58,068 nt of DNA, taken from positions 1-58,068 of the forward strand of contig JANQRL010000026.1 in assembly GCA_028284605.1 (NCBI GenBank), read 5' to 3'. Below the pieces are notes generated by a model. The model did no database searches, was not told where the DNA came from, and saw only the letters and a program-made list of their open reading frames with translations. Position numbers and translations under genes: made by a program. The DNA is from Paracoccaceae bacterium. Its GTDB lineage: Bacteria > Pseudomonadota > Alphaproteobacteria > Rhodobacterales > Rhodobacteraceae. Below, piece after piece: positions 1-8,636 of the stretch; position 1 is the stretch's first letter; every line of letters starts with the position of its first letter.

Positions 1-223
1 TTCTGAGCGGTTGGTTTCTGGCCGGCGGACGGGGCCGGGGGGGGGGCGCTTCGAGCCCAGAGTGCTGGACGCTGCGTTACGCTCCGATATCTCGGTCATG
101 CGGAAGGCGTATCGAATTCCGGGTTCTGGTGCTAAAGCTTGTGGGACGGCCCACAGCCATGTCTGTGTCGTGGTCGGCCAGGGCATTGTTGAGCAAAGGT
201 CACGCAGAGATGGAGCAGCCCTG

Positions 224-724
224 TTGATAACCATTACGCCGGCACGAACGCAGTCGCACATGCAGGACTTTCGGGAGTTGGTGCGAGATCTTGTATCATG
301 GGCTATGGCAGAGTTTCACCCAGACCAGGCGGTTCCCCCGAACGTTCTTGCCAATCTGGATCGGGAACTCGCCGACCTGCCGGGAAAGTATGCAACGCCG
401 GAGGGCGCGCTTTTCGTCGCCTATGCAGCCGACGAACCCGCCGGCTGCATCGCCGGCTTCCGGACCGTCCATGGCGACCTGGAGGTGACCCGTCTTTGGG
501 TCCGGCCTGACTTCCGTGGCTTGGGCGTCGGTGACAAACTGGTCGAGTCACTTCTGATAAGGGCCTCGAAATCGGGCTACACGCGCGCTGTTCTGCGGAG
601 CCGAAAGGAGATGACATCGGCGCACAAGATCTATCGCCGAGCTGGTTTCGCCGAATTTGATGGTGATGCGTATTTTTCGAATCTCGAAGATGTCGAAGTT
701 GCAATGCGACACGACCTGGACTGA
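224..724 (+). CDS. GNAT family N-acetyltransferase
   Basis: Probable GNAT acetyltransferase that moves an acetyl group from acetyl-CoA to an unknown amine. The core is visible as a beta-strand 'ALFVAYAADEPAGCIAGFR', then 'LWVRPDFRGLGVGDKLVESL', which is the motif A R/Q-x-x-G-x-G/A acetyl-CoA loop, and a C-terminal 'AHKIYRRAGFAEF' (motif B, Y near the catalytic position). I chose a TTG start at 224 because GGAG lies 8 bp upstream and the product then begins MITITPAR; ATG at 260 is the alternative. The open frame continues upstream to position 11, but that part has no family character. The length (166 aa) is normal for the family. The substrate cannot be inferred. Confidence 0.8.
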   Translation: MITITPARTQSHMQDFRELVRDLVSWAMAEFHPDQAVPPNVLANLDRELADLPGKYATPEGALFVAYAADEPAGCIAGFRTVHGDLEVTRLWVRPDFRGLGVGDKLVESLLIRASKSGYTRAVLRSRKEMTSAHKIYRRAGFAEFDGDAYFSNLEDVEVAMRHDLD

Positions 725-830
725 GTTTGGGGCCACACGTCGGACGTTCAGCGCAGGATGAGTCGCGGCAGCGTTGTCCCGCGAAGCAAAAAACTGACGC
801 GGCTCGGCGCGGGGCGTTGCCTCGGCGAGC

Positions 831-1358
831 CTACCGCTTCCGCCCGAACGGCTTGTCTGGCGGTGCGCGGAACGACGGCTCGGGCTCGAAAAGGTCCCCG
901 GTGCGCGCGTCTCCCCCGGTTCGTCCGAACCGGCGCATCCAAGGCGCCGGCTCGGCCAGCGCTCCGCCGCGCTGCCATTCGAAGTACCCCAGTGCCCCCG
1001 GCGCCGGGATCGGCGCGCACGGCACCGGATCGCGCAGGACGAGGCCCATCTGGCCGCCGAACCACTCGCTGTCGCTTTCCGAGACGATCTCCACCACCTC
1101 CACCGCCCCGATGATCGCGCCGCGCGACAGCTCATCGGGCCGCGGGCAGAGCACGCCGTGCCGGTCTAGCCGCCAGAGGCCCCAGCGATACTCCTTCTCG
1201 CTCATACCCTTCGCGGCATGGAGCGCGATCCGCCCCGGCACCATGCGGCCCGCGCGGATCGCCCCGGCGGAGCGGTTCTCGATGACCTTGCCGCCATGGA
1301 GGATGGCCCAGGCCCAGGGCTGGCGCACAGACAAGGCAAGGCGAGGCAGGTCGTCCAT
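831..1358 (-). CDS. ASCH domain-containing protein
   Basis: 175-aa protein whose N-terminus 'LSVRQPWAWAILHGGK' followed by VIENR is the signature of the ASCH (PUA-like, RNA-binding) fold. The following G-R-I-A-L-H-A strand and 'GAIIGAVEVVEIV' fit the beta-barrel. The C-terminal third is Pro/Arg-rich and looks unstructured. ASCH proteins are thought to bind RNA or nucleosides; some small ones are amidohydrolases of modified cytidines, but no specific function can be assigned here. It is transcribed divergently from the aminotransferase at 1577 with a 218-bp shared upstream region. No strong Shine-Dalgarno sequence is visible before the ATG. Confidence 0.7.
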   Translation of the reverse strand: MDDLPRLALSVRQPWAWAILHGGKVIENRSAGAIRAGRMVPGRIALHAAKGMSEKEYRWGLWRLDRHGVLCPRPDELSRGAIIGAVEVVEIVSESDSEWFGGQMGLVLRDPVPCAPIPAPGALGYFEWQRGGALAEPAPWMRRFGRTGGDARTGDLFEPEPSFRAPPDKPFGRKR

Positions 1359-1576
1359 GGGTCGAAGCTAGCGGGCCCACCTGCCCGGGCCAGGGGCCTT
1401 GGCGCCGCTTGTTCGGGCCCGGCGCCGGCGCAATCGGAGATCGATCCATGCCACCGGGCCGGAAAGGTGGCGGCACGGCCGATCCACTGCCCTTATCTCT
1501 TCGCCGGAGACCTCCAAGCGCTCTTGGCGAATCTGCCGGGCGGCGCCATCGTGCGCCGTCAGCAGGGAGGCGGCCC

Positions 1577-2857
1577 ATGAACATCATCCAATCCCAGACC
1601 GACTGGATCGCCCGGGCGGCGCAGGTTCTGCCCGCCGGGGGCTTCGGTAATTTTGCCACCGATATCGTCATCGCACGCGGGCAGGGCGCCCATGTCTGGG
1701 ACGAGGATGGCAACGAATATATCGACTACCTGATCGGCTCCGGCCCGATGCTGCTCGGCCACGGCCATCCGGAGGTGATGGAGGCGGTGCTGGAGCAGCT
1801 TCCGAAGGGCATGACCTTCTTCGCCAACAACGCCGCCGGGATCGCGCTGGCCGAGGCCATCGTCGAGGCGGTCCCCTGCGCCGAGCAGGTGCGGTTCGTC
1901 GCCTCCGGCGGCGAGGCGGACATGTATGCGATCCGGCTGGCGCGCGCCTTCATGGGCCGCTCGAAGATGATCAAGTTCGAAGGCGGCTATCACGGGATGA
2001 GCGCCGAGGCGCAGATGAGCCTCGCGCCCACGGAGCGGGTGAATTTTCCGCAAGCCGTGCCGGACAGTGCCGGCATCCCCGACGGGGTGCGCGACGAAAT
2101 GCTGATCGCGCCGTTCAACGATCTCGACTACCTCGCCGGGCTCCTCGACGAATACGGGGCCGAGGTCGCCGGGGTGATCCTGGAGCCCCTGCAGCGGGTG
2201 GTGGCGCCGGAGCCGGGCTTTCTTCAGGGCGTGCGCGATCTTTGCGACAAGCATGGCGTGCTGCTGATCTTCGATGAGATCGTCACCGGCTTCCGCCTCG
2301 CCTATGGCGGCGCGCAGGAGCGTTACGGCGTGATCCCGGATATCTGCACCCTGGGCAAGATCATCGGCGGCGGGTTTGCGCTCGCGGCGACCGCCGGGCG
2401 GGCCGAGATCATGGCCCATTTCGACAAGGAGAAGGTCGGGGCGGAGGGCTGGCTGATGCAGCTTGGGACGCTCTCGGGCAATCCGGTGGCCTCGGTGGCG
2501 GGGCTGAAGACGATGGAGGTGCTGCGCCGGCCCGAGCAGTACGAGCGGCTCATCGGGCTCGGCCAGCGGTTGATGGACATGCAGACGGAGGCGTTGACCG
2601 GGGCCGGGATCGAGCACGCGATCACTGGCGATCCGACGCTCTTCGACGTGGTCTTCGCCAGGGGCCCGATGCGGGATTACCGGGACACGCAGCGGGGGGA
2701 TACCGAACGGCTCGCGCTCTACAATCGGGTCCTGCGCGCGCACGGCATCTTCAAGTCGCCCGGCAAGCTCTATCCCAATCTGGCGCTGACGGAGGCCGAT
2801 CTGGAGCAGAGCGCGGCCGCATTTGCCGCCGCCACGGCGGCGCTCGCAGCGGTCTGA
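1577..2857 (+). CDS. class III (PLP-dependent) aminotransferase, GSA-aminomutase-like
   Basis: 426-aa fold-type I PLP enzyme of the class III aminotransferase / glutamate-1-semialdehyde 2,1-aminomutase group. Visible features: 'DEDGNEYIDYLIGSGP' near the N-terminus, the glycine-rich 'RFVASGGEADMYAIRLARA' phosphate-binding region, 'LLIFDEIVTGFR' (Asp stacking on the PLP ring) and 'CTLGKIIGGGFA', whose Lys261 should form the Schiff base. The start is set by a GGGAGG Shine-Dalgarno sequence at 1565-1570; the upstream frame extension is not protein-like. It is not obviously hemL: the substrate-binding regions differ from what I would expect and no tetrapyrrole genes are adjacent. The substrate is unknown; omega-transaminase activity on an amino acid or amine is likely. 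Confidence 0.82.
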   Translation: MNIIQSQTDWIARAAQVLPAGGFGNFATDIVIARGQGAHVWDEDGNEYIDYLIGSGPMLLGHGHPEVMEAVLEQLPKGMTFFANNAAGIALAEAIVEAVPCAEQVRFVASGGEADMYAIRLARAFMGRSKMIKFEGGYHGMSAEAQMSLAPTERVNFPQAVPDSAGIPDGVRDEMLIAPFNDLDYLAGLLDEYGAEVAGVILEPLQRVVAPEPGFLQGVRDLCDKHGVLLIFDEIVTGFRLAYGGAQERYGVIPDICTLGKIIGGGFALAATAGRAEIMAHFDKEKVGAEGWLMQLGTLSGNPVASVAGLKTMEVLRRPEQYERLIGLGQRLMDMQTEALTGAGIEHAITGDPTLFDVVFARGPMRDYRDTQRGDTERLALYNRVLRAHGIFKSPGKLYPNLALTEADLEQSAAAFAAATAALAAV

Positions 2858-2999
2858 GGTCGGGCTGGATGATGGGTCGGCCGGTCGGAGTGGACTCGGG
2901 TGACAGACTGCACCCGCTGTCGTGATGCGGCGCGTTTCACCGGGCGGCGCTCCAGAGCACCGGTCGATCTACATCCCCGCCCGGAATCAAGCCGAAGGC

Positions 3000-3140
3000 G
3001 CCGGGCATCGACAGACCGTCCCGCGGGCTGGCGATTTGGTTGGGCTGGGTGCGAAGCTCAGAGCGAGGAAGTACTTGCCTGCCATAAAGCGCAGTAGCTC
3101 AGCTGTCGGATCGCCATCCCCCGGTCTGTCGATGCCCGGC
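3000..3140. repeat. 19-bp perfect inverted repeat in an otherwise empty intergenic region
   Basis: The gap 2858-3270 between the aminotransferase and ppk2 has no convincing gene. It contains a perfect 19-bp inverted repeat: left arm 3000-3018 (GCCGGGCATCGACAGACCG), right arm 3122-3140. Similarity continues imperfectly inward for about 12 more bases (a TGGCGAT block lies on both sides). Arms about 100 bp apart could be the ends of a decayed short mobile element or a long-looped hairpin. No target-site duplication is evident. Confidence 0.55.
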
Positions 3141-3270
3141 TTGTGTCGCACCAAAGCCAAACCTGCGTCTCCGGCTCAAAGGCACATCCCGCTGACGCCC
3201 GTTTCGGACCAAAGCTCGACTTGTCGCGCCATACCACAAAGGCGGCGGCGTCAGCGAAATCCGTTCCGCC

Positions 3271-4119
3271 CTAAGCCTTCACCCGCCGCGTCTCCGGATG
3301 CAGCGATTTGCCCAGGATGTGCGCGTCGGTATGGATCACCGAACCGGCGGACCCGACGATAGCCTCTTCCGGGGCGCAGGCAATCGTCTCGTCCTTGCCC
3401 GGATAGTCGAGGCTCCACAGGAAGTGCCGCATGCAATTGATCCGCGCCCGCTTCTTGTCGTTCGACTTCACCACCGTCCAAGGCGCATCCGCCGTGTCGG
3501 TGTAGAAGAACATCGCCTCCTTGGCCTCGGTATAATCGTCCCACTTGTCGAGGCTGGCCTTGTCGATCGGCGAGAGCTTCCACTGTTTCAGCGGGTCGGT
3601 CTCGCGGCTCTTGAAGCGGCGGCGCTGCTCCTCCTGCGTCACCGAGAACCAGTATTTGTAGAGCCGGATGCCGGAACGCACGAGCATCCGCTCGAGGTCG
3701 GGCGTCTGACGCATGAATTCGAGATACTCGTTGGGTTCGCAGAACCCCATCACCCGCTCGACCCCGGCGCGATTGTACCAGGAGCGGTCGTAGAAGACCA
3801 TTTCACCGACCGTGGGTAGTTCCTGCACATAGCGCTGAAAATACCACTGGCCCTTCTCTTCCCAGGTCGGCTTGTTGAGCGCCACGATCCGCGCCGCGCG
3901 CGGGTTGAGGTGTTCCATGAAGCGCTTGATCGTCCCGCCCTTGCCGGCAGCATCGCGGCCCTCGAACAGGATGACAAAGCGCTCCCCGGCCTCCTGGGCC
4001 CAGAGCTGGACCTTCAGAAGCTCGGCCTGGAGCCTGGCTTTCTCCAACTCGTAGGGCACCCGCGCCATCTTCGGCAGGTCGGGCAGCTGGATCGTCTCTT
4101 CCGGCGCGGCGTCTTTCAT
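3271..4119 (-). CDS. ppk2: polyphosphate kinase 2 family protein
   Basis: PPK2 transfers phosphate between polyphosphate and nucleoside phosphates, usually making GTP or ATP from NDP. The sequence shows the family's Walker A 'FEGRDAAGKGGTIKRF' (about residues 52-67), the Walker B-like 'FYDRSWYNRAGVE' (about 109-121) and the lid-region 'RRRFKSRETDPLKQWKLSP'. The length (282 aa) matches single-domain class I PPK2. I prefer the start at 4119 because GGAGAG sits 6 bp upstream; in-frame ATGs at 4134 and 4131 have no Shine-Dalgarno sequence. It is monocistronic, with no ppk1 or ppx nearby. Preference for ADP or GDP cannot be read from the sequence. Confidence 0.93.
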   Translation of the reverse strand: MKDAAPEETIQLPDLPKMARVPYELEKARLQAELLKVQLWAQEAGERFVILFEGRDAAGKGGTIKRFMEHLNPRAARIVALNKPTWEEKGQWYFQRYVQELPTVGEMVFYDRSWYNRAGVERVMGFCEPNEYLEFMRQTPDLERMLVRSGIRLYKYWFSVTQEEQRRRFKSRETDPLKQWKLSPIDKASLDKWDDYTEAKEAMFFYTDTADAPWTVVKSNDKKRARINCMRHFLWSLDYPGKDETIACAPEEAIVGSAGSVIHTDAHILGKSLHPETRRVKA

Positions 4120-4289
4120 CGGGCTCTCCATCATGGCGGGTTAACGAAGTATACCAGTGCGCCGCCGTTCCGCGCCTTGATGGAGGTCAAGTGTCTGCGC
4201 GCAAGTGAAGGGGCGGCAGAGGAAGATCCCAAGGCGGCTATGTCGCCGCCTCAGGAGATGCCCGCCGAGGTCATGTCCGCTCGGAACCC

Positions 4290-4613
4290 CTAGGCCCTTC
4301 CGATCGCATCGGACTTCAACCGGAAGATGCCGTCCTTTACGGTGTATGCATCAACCTCGGCGGCTGTCGTCTCGACCATCTCTCGCGTGAAGTCTGGGTA
4401 CATCCATGTTGCGAGCAGAAAGTATCGTTCATGGTCCGGCGTGGAGAAGATGGCCCACGGCATGTCGCCGATGAGGCAGTGAAAGTACAACTCCAACACC
4501 ACGCCGTCTCCGTCGAGGAAGGCATAGACCGCCCGCTCCCCGATCCAGTCGCCAAATGCGGCCACGTGCTCGGCTTTGGTGACCGACTTCCACTTGGTCG
4601 AATGCTGCGTCAT
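4290..4613 (-). CDS. hypothetical protein, 107 aa
   Basis: Small soluble protein that I do not recognise. It begins MTQHSTKWKSVTKAEHVAAF after a good Shine-Dalgarno sequence (AGGAG about 7 bp upstream), which decides the start over the longer open frame. It has no signal peptide or membrane segment and is rich in acidic and aromatic residues ('DGDGVVLELYFHCLIG', 'PDHERYFLLATWMYPDF'). It stands alone between ppk2 and the rimO terminator. The 399-bp stretch 4614-5012 upstream of it holds only the hairpin at 4819-4846; I see no other gene there. The frame and ribosome site look real. Confidence 0.6.
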   Translation of the reverse strand: MTQHSTKWKSVTKAEHVAAFGDWIGERAVYAFLDGDGVVLELYFHCLIGDMPWAIFSTPDHERYFLLATWMYPDFTREMVETTAAEVDAYTVKDGIFRLKSDAIGRA

Positions 4614-4818
4614 TTTGGTCTCCTGTTCAGGATGCCTACTGGGATCCTGCTCGAGACTTGCCTGTACTGCACTGCTGCAACTGTATCCTGGGCCTTTCGA
4701 CCGCCCGGAAGATGCCACTGCAACGGCATCGATAGCGCGGTTCGGCTCTTGACCAGCCGCCTACGCGTCGCCGACGAGGCTTTTGTGACCATTGTGTAAA
4801 TGTTCTGTGACAACGAAA

Positions 4819-4846
4819 GAAGGGCGCATCCGAAGATGCGCCCTTC
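4819..4846 (-). terminator. rho-independent terminator downstream of rimO
   Basis: Perfect 12-bp stem (GAAGGGCGCATC / GATGCGCCCTTC) with a 4-nt loop. On the minus strand it is followed by TTTCGTTGT, a modest U-tract, so it suits termination of minus-strand transcription coming from rimO, whose stop codon is 167 bp upstream. Confidence 0.7.
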
Positions 4847-5012
4847 CTCGATACAGTTGTCAGCAGGTCCCATGTCGGCGTTGCAGCGCCCAAGGTCGTT
4901 TTCAGACCAGATCGGTAACCAGAATGACAAAAAACGGGTTAGCCCCGCGGATTTCCGAAGTCCACAACAAACTAGGACGGTCGAGAGAAAAACGGGTCCT
5001 GACGCACAAGGA

Positions 5013-6383
5013 TCACGCGCGCCGCCCCCAGAGGTCGTACTCCCCCGCCTCGTCCACCTCGACGGTCACGATATCCCCGACCGACAATCCGTCGGTATCC
5101 TCGTCGATGAAGAGGTTGCCATCGATCTCCGGCGCGTCGGCCCTGGTGCGACAGGTGGCGATGCCGTCGGTGTCGACCTCGTCGACGATCACCTCCTGAC
5201 GGGTCCCGACCTTGGCCGCCAGCTTCGCCTCGGAGATTTCCTGGGCCTTCTCCATGAACCGGTGCCAGCGCTCCTCCTTCACCGCCTCCGGCACATGGTC
5301 GGGCAATGCGTTCGACCGCGCACCTTCGACATTCTCGTAGCGAAAGCACCCGACCCGGTCGAGCTGGGCGTCGTCGAGCCAGTCGAGCAGCGTCTGGAAC
5401 TCCGCTTCCGTCTCCCCGGGATAGCCCACGATGAAGGTGGAGCGCAGGGTGATCTCCGGACAGATCGCCCGCCACTCGGCGATCCGGTCGAGCGTCCGCT
5501 CCGCCGCCGCCGGCCGGGCCATGCGTTTCAGGGTCTCTGGATGGGCGTGCTGGAACGGGATGTCGAGATAGGGCAGCACCAGACCCTCTTCCATCAGCGG
5601 GATCAACTCGCGGACATGGGGGTAGGGGTAGACGTAATGCAGCCGGACCCAGGCGCCGAGGCCCCCCAGATCGCGGGCCAGATCGGTGATATGGGCGCGG
5701 TGGCCGCGCTCTTCGGCGTGGCGCAGGTCGAGCCCGTAGGCGGAGGTGTCCTGGGAGATCACCAGAAGCTCCTTCACCCCGGCCGCGACGAGCCGCTCCG
5801 CCTCGCGGATCACCGCATGGGCCGGGCGCGAGGCGAGCTTTCCGCGCATCGACGGGATGATGCAGAACCGGCATTTATGGTTACAGCCCTCGGAGATCTT
5901 GAGGTAGCTGTAATGCCGTGGGGTGAGGCTGACGCCCGAGGCCGGGAGCAGGTCCACGAACGGGTCCGGCGCCGGCGGCACGGCGGCGTGGACCGCATCG
6001 AGCACCGCCTCGTATTGCTGCGGGCCGGTGACGGCGAGGACCTTCGGATGGGCGCCCGTGATGTAGTCCGGCTCGGCGCCGAGGCAGCCGGTCACGATCA
6101 CCCTGCCGTTCTCCTGAAGCGCCTCGCCGATCGCCTCCAGGCTCTCGGCCTTGGCGCTGTCGAGGAAGCCGCAGGTATTGACGATGACCGCGCCGGCACC
6201 GGCATAGTCCGGCGAGATCGCATAGCCCTCGGCCCGGAGCCGGGTCAGGATACGCTCGCTGTCGACCAGGGCCTTGGGGCAGCCGAGGGAGACCATGCCG
6301 ATGGTCGGCTGGCCGGGACGGGCGGCCTCCGGGACACGCCCATGGGCGATATCCGGGCGCAGATCGGGCGGGTTGGCGGACAT
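5013..6383 (-). CDS. rimO: ribosomal protein S12 methylthiotransferase RimO
   Basis: Radical-SAM enzyme that methylthiolates Asp88/89 of ribosomal protein S12. The 456-aa product has the three expected parts: an N-terminal MTTase domain with '[20 protein letters not shown]', '[16 protein letters not shown]' and '[10 protein letters not shown]' (three Cys for the auxiliary Fe-S cluster), the radical-SAM CxxxCxxC in '[19 protein letters not shown]', and a C-terminal TRAM domain ending '[10 protein letters not shown]'. The ATG at 6383 fits the normal family N-terminus. The open frame runs on upstream without a stop for 109 more codons into an IS3 orfB fragment, so a fusion protein is formally possible. 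It probably ends at the hairpin at 4819-4846. Confidence 0.95.
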   Translation of the reverse strand: MSANPPDLRPDIAHGRVPEAARPGQPTIGMVSLGCPKALVDSERILTRLRAEGYAISPDYAGAGAVIVNTCGFLDSAKAESLEAIGEALQENGRVIVTGCLGAEPDYITGAHPKVLAVTGPQQYEAVLDAVHAAVPPAPDPFVDLLPASGVSLTPRHYSYLKISEGCNHKCRFCIIPSMRGKLASRPAHAVIREAERLVAAGVKELLVISQDTSAYGLDLRHAEERGHRAHITDLARDLGGLGAWVRLHYVYPYPHVRELIPLMEEGLVLPYLDIPFQHAHPETLKRMARPAAAERTLDRIAEWRAICPEITLRSTFIVGYPGETEAEFQTLLDWLDDAQLDRVGCFRYENVEGARSNALPDHVPEAVKEERWHRFMEKAQEISEAKLAAKVGTRQEVIVDEVDTDGIATCRTRADAPEIDGNLFIDEDTDGLSVGDIVTVEVDEAGEYDLWGRRA

Positions 6384-6539
6384 GGGGCGGCTATAGCGGG
6401 GCCAGCGCATGGGGAAAAGGGCTGGGCGAACGCCCCCCCAAGCACTGGTTGGCACCTTTGCGTCAACACAATTCGGTCCGTTCCGAATCTGAGCGAGCTC
6501 ATCTTGCTGCCTCAAGCTCGGGCTATTCCTGTGTTTGCG

Positions 6540-6710
6540 CGACAGCTTCTCGTGAATTGCGGTTTCGGTCAGCCGCACATCTTCCCGCGCGCGATGGTTC
6601 AGTGGCTCCTTGAGCCATGCATAGAAGCCGGAGAAGTGGACCCGTAGCACCCGGCACATGGCCCGGACGCCGAACTCCCTGCGATGCGCCCGGATGAAGG
6701 CGTACTTCAT
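6540..6710 (-). pseudogene. IS3-family transposase OrfB, N-terminal fragment
   Basis: Only the N-terminal HTH_21 segment of an IS3 OrfB survives ('[20 protein letters not shown]', then '[18 protein letters not shown]'). The start codon overlaps the orfA stop in an ATGA arrangement (6707-6710), as in intact IS3 elements. After about residue 57 the translation ('[20 protein letters not shown]') no longer looks like OrfB, and no DDE catalytic domain follows. The reading frame stays open into rimO. It is not functional as a transposase. Confidence 0.75.
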
Positions 6711-6979
6711 TGGGACTCGCGCGCGAAGTACGCCGTTGCCTTTGTTAGGATGTCGCGTTCCTCGGTCACCCGAGCCAGTTCGCGCTTCAGGCGCCGGTTC
6801 TCGGCCTCATGGTCCGCGCCGGGCTTCGCAACAGGTTCCCCGAACAGCTTCAGCCACTTGTAGAGAGAATACGTGCTGACGCCCAAACGGCGGGATACCT
6901 CCCGCACAGGATACCCGCGCACGGTTATCTGATGCACCGCATCGCGCTTGAACTCGTCGCTGTAGTTGCTTGTCCCCAT
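6707..6979 (-). CDS. IS3-family transposase OrfA
   Basis: Complete 90-aa OrfA, the DNA-binding subunit of an IS3 transposase. It has a helix-turn-helix ('[20 protein letters not shown]') followed by a leucine-zipper-like coiled coil ('[20 protein letters not shown]') and the usual '[10 protein letters not shown]' end. A GAGGAGG-type ribosome site precedes the ATG. The gene looks intact, but its partner orfB is truncated, so no active transposase is expected unless supplied elsewhere. Intact OrfA alone can act as an inhibitor of related elements. Confidence 0.85.
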   Translation of the reverse strand: MGTSNYSDEFKRDAVHQITVRGYPVREVSRRLGVSTYSLYKWLKLFGEPVAKPGADHEAENRRLKRELARVTEERDILTKATAYFARESQ

Positions 6980-7094
6980 GGTCGCCTCCTCGGCTCAAAG
7001 TCAGGAGGCAAAGCGTCTACAAATCTAGGGGCACCTCACGCCACCATGATGACATTTCGCTCTCTCCCTCAGCTCAATCCTAGAATTGCAAAGA

Positions 7095-7661
7095 TCAACC
7101 CGGATCGCCCGGGCGCTGCACGATGAAGTCGATATTGCCCCAACGTATGTCGATGCAGGTCAGGGCCACGCCTTCATCGATATATTCCGGCGGGAGAGAC
7201 TCTTCACCGGTTTTGAGACCTCTAACTCCGTAGCTGAACGAGCGCGTCCGGCACAGTGTCGACCCAGACGACGTTCTGAAGTTAAAGTCTTCTTGGTTAG
7301 GAACGGCCACGCGCGTGATTTGATACTCCGCAGAGAAGGAAGACGTGCAGTCCGGGACGAATTGGAATCGCTCATCGTCCACTATGTCCCGCAACAAAAC
7401 CGAGTCTCGGGCCAGAAAAGCAAATCGGAGCCGCGCGTTGCGGTCCCTGGCGAGGTAATCAAATCCACTCCGTCTAGCCAACCCCCATCTCCCGCCGGCC
7501 AAGTAATCACGAACGATCGGAGCAAGGTTGCACCCGTCTAAGCGGATATCCATCGAGACGCTGTCGACCGGAAAGATTCGATCGGATGCGGAGGAGCAGG
7601 CGGTCAGGGCGCCGGCGCATGCGGCCATCAGGGACGTGAGTTTGGGAAATCTCAAGGGCAT
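7095..7661 (-). CDS. hypothetical lipoprotein
   Basis: 188-aa protein with an N-terminal lipoprotein signal: basic start, hydrophobic segment and lipobox 'GALTACSSA' (Cys about residue 22), so it should be anchored in the outer or inner membrane facing the periplasm. Four or five further Cys residues in the mature part could form disulfides. No domain is recognised. It lies 51 bp downstream of the disrupted 2OG-oxygenase-like gene on the same strand; the two may once have been an operon. Base composition is a little lower in GC than the neighbouring housekeeping genes. Confidence 0.6.
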   Translation of the reverse strand: MPLRFPKLTSLMAACAGALTACSSASDRIFPVDSVSMDIRLDGCNLAPIVRDYLAGGRWGLARRSGFDYLARDRNARLRFAFLARDSVLLRDIVDDERFQFVPDCTSSFSAEYQITRVAVPNQEDFNFRTSSGSTLCRTRSFSYGVRGLKTGEESLPPEYIDEGVALTCIDIRWGNIDFIVQRPGDPG

Positions 7662-7712
7662 AAGGTGTTCTCGTTCGTGAAGTGGAATGACATCGGAAAT
7701 CGCGGTCCGTCG

Positions 7713-8359
7713 CTAAGATTGGGACAGATTGAAGCTGATAATCACACGATCGCTCTGATCGCCGGGCTGAGAGGAGAGGTTCGGACCTACGCTGTGGTAG
7801 AGCCAGCTTGGAAACAGCAACATGCGTCCGGCTTTCGGTGTGAACCGGACTTTCGTCCAGGATTCCGCTGGGCGGCGTTTATTGGGCTCCAGGGTCGGTT
7901 GATGCATGATGTTCACGGTGCGCGGATCGGTGAACTCGATATCGCCGGATGATTGCGGCGTCTGGATGTAGTAGACACCGCTCCACAAGGAGCCGGGGTG
8001 GATATGGGCCTTGTTGACGCTCCCCGGGCCGTTGACGATCGACCACATGGTTCCAATGGTCAGAGGCCGCTCTCGGTGATATCCGAGTTCCATCGAGATT
8101 TCACCGGCAACCGCTTGGACAATATCGGCGAGCTCTCCATACTCTTTGCTTTTGTGGAGGTTGCTTTTGCTGTGCCATCCGCCAAGTGACCTATAATTCG
8201 ACCGCTCTATTCGTCTCGATCCAGCTGACGATCACGGTAGATGTTCTCTAGCAACAACACGTTAAGAGCCTCGTGCCGGGGAATCGTGAGCTTATAGATA
8301 GTCGTGGGAAAGTGCAGCTCGCGCGTCAGAAACTTGCTGGGTTCAGATTGTTGGTTCAT
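7713..8359 (-). pseudogene. 2OG-Fe(II) oxygenase-like protein (TIGR02466 type), frameshifted
   Basis: Two abutting reading frames together make one protein of the TIGR02466 family (putative 2-oxoglutarate/Fe(II) oxygenases). The N-terminal frame (8359 to 8207) reads 'LTRELHFPTTIYKL...' and stops after '...DRQLDRDE'. The next frame supplies 'IERSNYRSLGGWHSKSNLH', then 'NKAHIHPGSLWSGVYYIQTP', which contains the iron-binding His pair, and the C-terminal 'FPSWLYHSVGP' plus 'RVIISFNLSQS'. Restoring one base near 8211 would give D-G-I-E-R-S-N, exactly the family pattern, so a 1-bp deletion in a GGA codon is the simplest explanation. A sequencing error is the alternative. The start at 8359 is chosen by family length; a GTG at 8413 is possible. 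Confidence 0.75.
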
Positions 8360-8636
8360 ACTGACAGTTAGGACGTCTGGCAACCGACACTCCTCCAATT
8401 GGACGGATTCCACTCATTCGAGAGCGCGGCGCATCACATGTCAACTGCGGCGCGGGTTGTTCGATGCCTCTATTGTGCAGATGCGGCTTTGGTATTCCCG
8501 GTCGCGCTGACGTGCTGCTCTCTGACTTTCCCGGCTTAACGAGGGGTATTGGCAGAAGCCAGATTGGTCCAAAGAGGCGTCTGTGGTCCGAGAGGAAGAC
8601 CGAGATGGAAGAACGCTCTACAGCGACCTCTAAGCC

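Larger units (their letters stand above)
6540..7038 (-). mobile_element. IS3-family element, truncated remnant
   Basis: Remnant of an IS3-family insertion sequence on the minus strand: an outer end starting TGAGGTGCCCC at 7038, a complete orfA, and only the first ~57 codons of orfB before similarity stops near 6540. The opposite end, with the DDE catalytic domain and inverted repeat, is missing, so the element cannot move by itself. What lies between 6540 and the rimO start (6384-6539) is unrecognised. Confidence 0.75.

Noticed and set aside
3088-3112. tRNA-like stretch (AGTAGCTCAGCTG) in the gap before ppk2
   Set aside because: It resembles a D arm only; no anticodon arm, T arm or matching acceptor follows, so it is not a tRNA gene.
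4800-6647. 615-codon open frame on the plus strand over rimO
   Set aside because: It lies antisense to a clearly conserved gene, and its translation is His/Gly/Arg-rich without domains, as expected for a shadow in GC-rich DNA.
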